Shown in pieces: positions 4,347-7,759 of a stretch of DNA of 7,759 nucleotides. The first letter of the stretch is position 1; every line of letters starts with the position of its first letter. This stretch comes from Spirochaetales bacterium. GTDB taxonomy: Bacteria > Spirochaetota > Spirochaetia > DTKZ01. The notes under the pieces are model-generated. The model did not search any database, was not told the DNA's origin, and saw only the letters and a list, made by a program, of their open reading frames with translations. The stretch is taken from the NCBI GenBank assembly GCA_031266855.1, contig JAISAF010000465.1, positions 1 through 7,759 of the forward strand. Direction: 5' to 3'. The position numbers were made by a program, and so were the translations under genes.

Positions 4347-5657
4347 ATGAGTGGGATATATTCTAAAATGAACAAGATGCCTGTTATCAGCACAGACCTC
4401 GAACTCAATGGCGTGATAAAAAGAATCGCTGAGAAATTTTATGAAAGCTTCGAGCCGGTTTTTATTGATAACGCGCAGGCCGCGCTGGAGTATTTCAGGT
4501 ACGAACTGCCGGAGCTGAGCATTATTAACCTTTCGGATTTTCAGATTGACGCCTGCGAGATTATCGAGCAAACGAAGGCCGATCCCTGGCTGCATTTCGG
4601 GGGGATTATCGGCGTACACATGCGCAAGGACGCGCAGAAGGCCGAACAGCTTATGCATAACTCCAATATCATCAGCCTTATTCCACGGGCGGAAATGATT
4701 TGGGGGTTTTTCCGTGTTATGAAGATCGTTTTCCATAACCGGCATTTTCTGTTTCACCGGGATGTGCAGAAAAACCTGCTGCAAACCGTTACCCGGAGTT
4801 TCAGTATGGAAAATGATCCGTTTATAATCCGTACTTATATCAATCTGGTAACGAACTATCTTTATAATTCCGGGTATATTAATCAGGACAAGCGGGACAG
4901 GCTTCTTGTGGCTCTTTTTGAGCTTTTGATAAACGCGGTGGAACATGGCAATTGCGGTATCAGCTACGATGAAAAAACGAAGTGGCTCGATGGGGGCAGG
5001 GACGCGCTGGATTTGATTTGGGAAAAACTGAAAGACCCCGCCATTGCCGCGAAGAGGGTGTACTTCTCCTATGCGATTACGCCGCAGAAGTCCAGTTTTA
5101 CGATTAGGGATGAGGGGCCCGGTTTTGACTGGCGCTCATGTATGGGTTCCCGTGGCGTGAATCTGGAAATGCACGGGCATGGTATCAGGATGGCGGGGTA
5201 TTACGGGGAAAACCTCCACTACAACGAGGCGGGCAATGAGGTTTCCTTTGATATGATGCATATCGCCGGGGATACCGAAAAAGTGCCGGGCCTTTTTTCG
5301 ATGAAGGAAGAGATTGTTTTTAAGCCGGAGGATGTGGTTATTACCGAGGGGGAAGAGTCAAACTACCTGTACTACATCGCGGCGGGTAATTTTGATATTC
5401 TGGCGAAGGGCAAGAAAATTTCCTCGCTGGGGCCGGAGGATGTTTTTATCGGGGAAATGTCCTTCCTGCTCACGAATAAAAGATCCGCCACTGTCGTGTC
5501 CAAGAGCGAGTCGGTATTGTTCAAGATATCAAAAAATGAATTCATGAATATTATCCGGGAGAAACCCCATTACGGAATTCTTCTGGCCAGGCTGATTGCC
5601 CAGCGGCTGGATAAACTTAATGCCGCGGTCGTCAGGCTGCAGCGCAGGAGTATGTAG
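4347..5657 (+). CDS. Pseudo-receiver / HATPase / cyclic-nucleotide-binding signalling protein
   Basis: The protein has 436 residues from ATG 4347, or 429 from ATG 4368, which has GTGGGA 11 bases upstream; neither start has a strong ribosome site. Residues about 12-128 look like a receiver fold without the acidic cluster: the usual phosphoacceptor strand reads SIINLSD, with Asn61 in the Asp position. Residues 185-305 are an HATPase_c domain with N box ELLINAVEHGN (192-202), G1 box DEGPGFD (255-261) and G2 box HGHGI (276-280). No histidine-containing dimerisation motif precedes it, so it resembles RsbW/SpoIIAB-type kinases rather than classic histidine kinases. Residues 316-405 are a cNMP-binding domain. 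Its phosphate cassette (IGEMSFL...KRSAT, 368-382) keeps Gly-Glu and Arg-Ser-Ala, suggesting competence to bind cAMP or cGMP. It is probably cytoplasmic and co-transcribed with the next two genes (2-base gap). Confidence 0.88.
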   Translation: MSGIYSKMNKMPVISTDLELNGVIKRIAEKFYESFEPVFIDNAQAALEYFRYELPELSIINLSDFQIDACEIIEQTKADPWLHFGGIIGVHMRKDAQKAEQLMHNSNIISLIPRAEMIWGFFRVMKIVFHNRHFLFHRDVQKNLLQTVTRSFSMENDPFIIRTYINLVTNYLYNSGYINQDKRDRLLVALFELLINAVEHGNCGISYDEKTKWLDGGRDALDLIWEKLKDPAIAAKRVYFSYAITPQKSSFTIRDEGPGFDWRSCMGSRGVNLEMHGHGIRMAGYYGENLHYNEAGNEVSFDMMHIAGDTEKVPGLFSMKEEIVFKPEDVVITEGEESNYLYYIAAGNFDILAKGKKISSLGPEDVFIGEMSFLLTNKRSATVVSKSESVLFKISKNEFMNIIREKPHYGILLARLIAQRLDKLNAAVVRLQRRSM

Positions 5658-5659
5658 CG

Positions 5660-5959
5660 ATGGCGGGGCTTGTGAAATATCTGCATTACAAACTGAAAGC
5701 TCAGGAGTATGATTCGATTATTGTCAAAATGAACGAAACGACCGATTTCGCTTTGACCCGCGTGCTTCTGATGGATACGGGAAACTTTTACAAGTACAAG
5801 CTGGGCAAGAGCTGCGAATACAAACAGAATCTGGATGGGGCGCCTACGGTGATCCTTGACCCGCCTTATAAAAACACCTGGCATGTGGTTATTGAGTTGA
5901 AGGACGCGGGGGAAGTAAAGGCTTTCGTGGAAATCCGCCGCCGGGGAAATAAAACATGA
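5660..5959 (+). CDS. DUF1883-like small protein
   Basis: This 99-residue protein has AGGAG at 5646-5650, 9 bases before the ATG, inside the end of the preceding gene. The pattern KYLHYKL (6-12), RVLLMD (34-39), NFYKYKLG (42-49), a Pro-rich turn and NTWHVVIEL (72-80) matches my memory of the DUF1883 family, about 90 residues of mostly beta structure. No signal peptide or membrane segment is visible. The biochemical role of DUF1883 is unknown to me. Placement between a cNMP/HATPase protein and a sigma-54 activator, 2 bases after one and overlapping the other by 4, suggests a partner or modulator in the same signalling unit. The family call is from recognition, not a search. Confidence 0.7.
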   Translation: MAGLVKYLHYKLKAQEYDSIIVKMNETTDFALTRVLLMDTGNFYKYKLGKSCEYKQNLDGAPTVILDPPYKNTWHVVIELKDAGEVKAFVEIRRRGNKT

Positions 5960-7353
5960 ATCCTGCCGATACCAGAGTTCTGATTATCGGCGCCGACTTT
6001 GTTCTGAAGAAAGACCTTCGCCTTGTGCTGGAAAGCCGTGGGTACCGGCAGCTTATCCTGCGCGGCAGCGAAGATATTCAGGCCACGCTCGCGCGGGAAC
6101 AGTTCGATTTGATTTTGCTGGATCTCAATCCTTCCTGCGTTTCCGGCAAGACCCTCCTGCAAAACATTCACAAAGAATACCCGGATATTCCGGTGATAAT
6201 TATAACGCTGAAAGACAACATCGCCGCGGCTGTGGAGTGTATGCAGGCCAGCGCTTTTGATTTTATCCTGAAGCCGGTTACCGAAAACCGCCTTTTATCG
6301 ACCATCCAGCACGCGATGACGATACGGGAACTTCAAAGCCGGGTGAACCAGCTTGAACAGCAGCCGCATACCTGGGAACCCCAGCATCCTGAGACCTTTC
6401 GGGAAATTACTACGGTAAGTTATGTCATGCATTCCATTTTCGCCTATATCGAGGCGATTCAGGCGAGCAGCAAGGCCGTCCTTATAACCGGGGAAAGCGG
6501 AACAGGTAAGGAGCTTATCGCGAAGATCATCCACCGGGTGTCGGGCCGTCCGGGGAAATTTGTGCCGGTGAATGTGAGCGGGCTGGACGATACGCTTTTT
6601 TCCGATACGCTTTTCGGTCATGTAAAGGGCGCGTTTTCCGGCGCGGAAAATGTACGAAAGGGTTTTATTGAACAGGCGGCGGATGGCACCCTGTTTCTTG
6701 ATGAGATAGGCGACCTGGAACTGGTGTCTCAAATAAAGCTGCTGCGGCTTCTCCAGGAAGGGGAGTTCTATCCGCTGGGAACCGACTCGCCTGGCATTTG
6801 CAAGGCGCGGATTATAGCGGCCACAAACGCGGATCTTGGAGCGAAGCAGCGCGAGAAGACCTTCCGGCCGGATTTGTATTACCGCCTTATGGCCCACCAT
6901 ATCGAGCTGCCGCCTCTGCGCAGCAGGCCCGAAGATTTTCCTTCGCTTATCCAGCACTTCGTTGACGATGCGGCTGCCCAGCTTTCAAAACAGCAGCCGG
7001 AAATTCCGAAAGAGCTTGTATCCCTCCTGTCGGCATACCGCTTTCCGGGGAACATCCGGGAACTCGGTTCCCTGCTGTATGACGCGGTAAGCCGCTGTAA
7101 TTCCGGCCGGCTGGATATGATTTTTTTTCGGAATTATATAGAGAAACACGGTCACGGGACGGAAATCCAGGAAGCGCCGCCGCCTGTGTTTTTCCCGAAA
7201 AATAAACTGCCGACACTTCAGGAACTGGAAACTATGCTTATCCGCGAGGCCCTGAAAATAAGCGGAGGCAATCAAAGCGTGGCCGCGCGTCTTATCGGGG
7301 TTTCCCAGTCCACGTTAAGCCGGCGGCAGAAAGAAATGGAAAAAAACGGATAA
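5956..7353 (+). CDS. NtrC-family sigma-54-dependent response regulator
   Basis: The start codon overlaps the previous stop (ATGA), with GGGG at 5943-5946 as a weak ribosome site; 465 residues. Receiver, residues 7-122: candidate phosphoacceptor Asp56 (LILLD56L), Thr84 and Lys106 are present. The acidic pair after beta1, normally D-D/E-D, reads Gly12-Ala13 followed by Asp14, so Mg binding is probably altered. The AAA+ domain, about 145-380, has Walker A GESGTGK (179-185), a GAFTGA loop changed to GAFSGA (225-230), Walker B GTLFLDE (244-250), sensor I IIAATN and FRPDLYYRL with the arginine fingers. A Fis-type HTH lies at 424-462 (GGNQSVAARLIGVSQSTLSRR). It is a complete enhancer-binding activator; its target promoters are not in this window. 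A T8 run (7121-7128) lies in the linker before the HTH. Confidence 0.93.
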   Translation: MNPADTRVLIIGADFVLKKDLRLVLESRGYRQLILRGSEDIQATLAREQFDLILLDLNPSCVSGKTLLQNIHKEYPDIPVIIITLKDNIAAAVECMQASAFDFILKPVTENRLLSTIQHAMTIRELQSRVNQLEQQPHTWEPQHPETFREITTVSYVMHSIFAYIEAIQASSKAVLITGESGTGKELIAKIIHRVSGRPGKFVPVNVSGLDDTLFSDTLFGHVKGAFSGAENVRKGFIEQAADGTLFLDEIGDLELVSQIKLLRLLQEGEFYPLGTDSPGICKARIIAATNADLGAKQREKTFRPDLYYRLMAHHIELPPLRSRPEDFPSLIQHFVDDAAAQLSKQQPEIPKELVSLLSAYRFPGNIRELGSLLYDAVSRCNSGRLDMIFFRNYIEKHGHGTEIQEAPPPVFFPKNKLPTLQELETMLIREALKISGGNQSVAARLIGVSQSTLSRRQKEMEKNG

Positions 7354-7373
7354 ACCAGGCCACGGAGTATCTA

Positions 7374-7384
7374 AGAGCCTGTTC
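7374..7384 (+). repeat. 11-bp repeat AGAGCCTGTTC, second copy
   Basis: AGAGCCTGTTC here is identical to 3969-3979. Both sit next to hairpin-repeat clusters: this one between the activator gene and copy D, the other at the left edge of the 4001-4265 array. It may mark an element boundary or an old insertion end. Confidence 0.5.
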
Positions 7385-7409
7385 GAGAACTCATTTGTAA
7401 TTCGGAATT

Positions 7410-7513
7410 TGGGCGCATTTCCGGCGCTTCGCGCCGGAAACCGGGCTTTCCGCTCCAAGTCCTCGGATTTGCTTATGCAAATCCTGCGGGCTTTCCGCTA
7501 CAATCCCTTGCGC
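7410..7513 (-). repeat. Interspersed repeat element, copy D (inverted)
   Basis: TGGGCGCAT (7410-7418) is followed by hairpin 2 at 7418-7440 (10-bp stem, loop TTC, i.e. GAA on the minus strand) and by CGGGCTTTCCGCTCCAAGTC. Hairpin 1 at 7465-7484 has an 8-bp AT-rich stem, GGATTTGC with GCAAATCC, loop TTAT. CAATCCCTTGCGC closes the element at 7501-7513. Hairpin 1 is GGAAGCGC-based in A and C, and the same with one added A in B. Here both arms have changed to a different, still perfectly paired sequence. The ATGCGCCCA end faces the activator gene stop, 56 bases away. Confidence 0.92.
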
Positions 7514-7533
7514 AGCGGCAGCTCAGAATAAGG

Positions 7534-7631
7534 CCGCGGAATTGCCGAAGGCAATTCCGCGGGTGCAAAATTGCCTTTGGCAATTATGCGCACAGAACCA
7601 GGCGGGCGCAATTTTGCCGGGCAAAATTGCG
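7534..7631. repeat. Cluster of three strong hairpins
   Basis: First hairpin: 7534-7546 with 7550-7562, a perfect 13-bp stem with loop GAA. Second: 7565-7575 with 7579-7589, 11 bp with one A/A mismatch and loop TTT. Third: 7607-7617 with 7621-7631, a perfect 11-bp stem with loop CGG. They continue directly from copy D, and all use variations on AATTGC/GCAATT stem words. None has a following T run that would make it a standard intrinsic terminator on the plus strand. Confidence 0.85.
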
Positions 7632-7759
7632 GGGTTTGTCACCAGGCATGAAGCGTAGCGGAGTGCACGTCTTTATCACCACCGGCTGTCGCGCGCCCGG
7701 CGGCAGCGCAAAATCGCTCCGCGATTTTGCCATCAGCCAGGACGCATGGGCTGGTCGCG
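7632..7759 (-). repeat. Repeat array continuing past right edge
   Basis: No gene is visible. A hairpin lies at 7708-7730 (perfect 10-bp stem GCAAAATCGC, loop TCC). To its right, 7733-7757 is the reverse complement of much of the constant block at 4047-4071, and CTGGTCGCG at the very end is where the next hairpin would begin on the other strand. On the minus strand this reproduces the order seen at about 4097-4145, so it is a truncated inverted copy of that array. Nothing recognisable is seen in 7632-7680. Confidence 0.75.

Noticed and set aside
3940..4350. Plus-strand ORF through the tandem hairpin array
   Set aside because: The amino-acid sequence is simply the repeated blocks (CSPMRPGW/AHASWLVA) in two frames. 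It is open because the repeats lack stops, not because it is a gene.
3978..4946. 322-codon minus-strand ORF over the repeat array and the HATPase gene
   Set aside because: It is antisense to the HATPase/cNBD gene, which has clear motifs. Its C-terminal part is translated from hairpin repeats.

Overview
The window looks like chromosomal DNA of a moderate-GC spirochaete, most plausibly a termite- or insect-gut Treponema relative. This is an inference. It rests on an exported degenerate LytM/M23 protein, a cyclic-nucleotide/HATPase signalling protein paired with a sigma-54 activator, Phe-rich coding with long T tracts, and gene-free spacers packed with GC-rich hairpin repeats. No rRNA, tRNA, transposase, CRISPR or phage gene is visible.

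Layout. Positions 1-547 are a hairpin-repeat cluster plus one doubtful small membrane ORF (220-489). Its 3' part, including the stop, runs through repeat copy A. Positions 548-3391 hold gene block 1 on the + strand: a predicted exported beta-propeller-like protein, a secreted pseudo-M23/LytM protein whose ATG overlaps the previous stop, and a zinc-ribbon class I SAM methyltransferase. Positions 3392-4346 are a complex intergenic region. It holds repeat copy C, a long inverted repeat around a purine-rich 16-bp tandem repeat, an isolated promoter/operator/Shine-Dalgarno/20-codon ORF unit, a tandem hairpin array and repeat copy B. Positions 4347-7353 hold gene block 2 on the + strand: a HATPase + cyclic-nucleotide-binding protein, a small DUF1883-like protein and an NtrC-type sigma-54 activator, tightly packed with a final 4-base ATGA overlap. 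Positions 7354-7759 hold repeat copy D and more hairpins, cut by the window edge.

How the genes may work together. Block 1 looks like envelope-associated factors followed by an independent methyltransferase. Block 2 reads as a compact signalling operon. A protein that could sense cNMP and bind ATP like an RsbW/SpoIIAB anti-sigma kinase is co-expressed with a beta-rich DUF1883 protein and a sigma-54 activator. The activator's receiver has lost its metal-binding acidic pair. No conventional histidine kinase is encoded, so the logic of this pathway is not textbook two-component.

The most unusual DNA-level signal is the repeat system. About 105-130 bp elements are built from near-constant blocks separated by perfect or near-perfect hairpins. 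The stem sequences differ between copies while pairing is preserved. Both gene blocks are bracketed by inverted copies whose ATGCGCCCA ends face the genes. I cannot tell from one window whether this is a MITE-like element, a REP/BIME-like structural element, an RNA/terminator element, or something undescribed.
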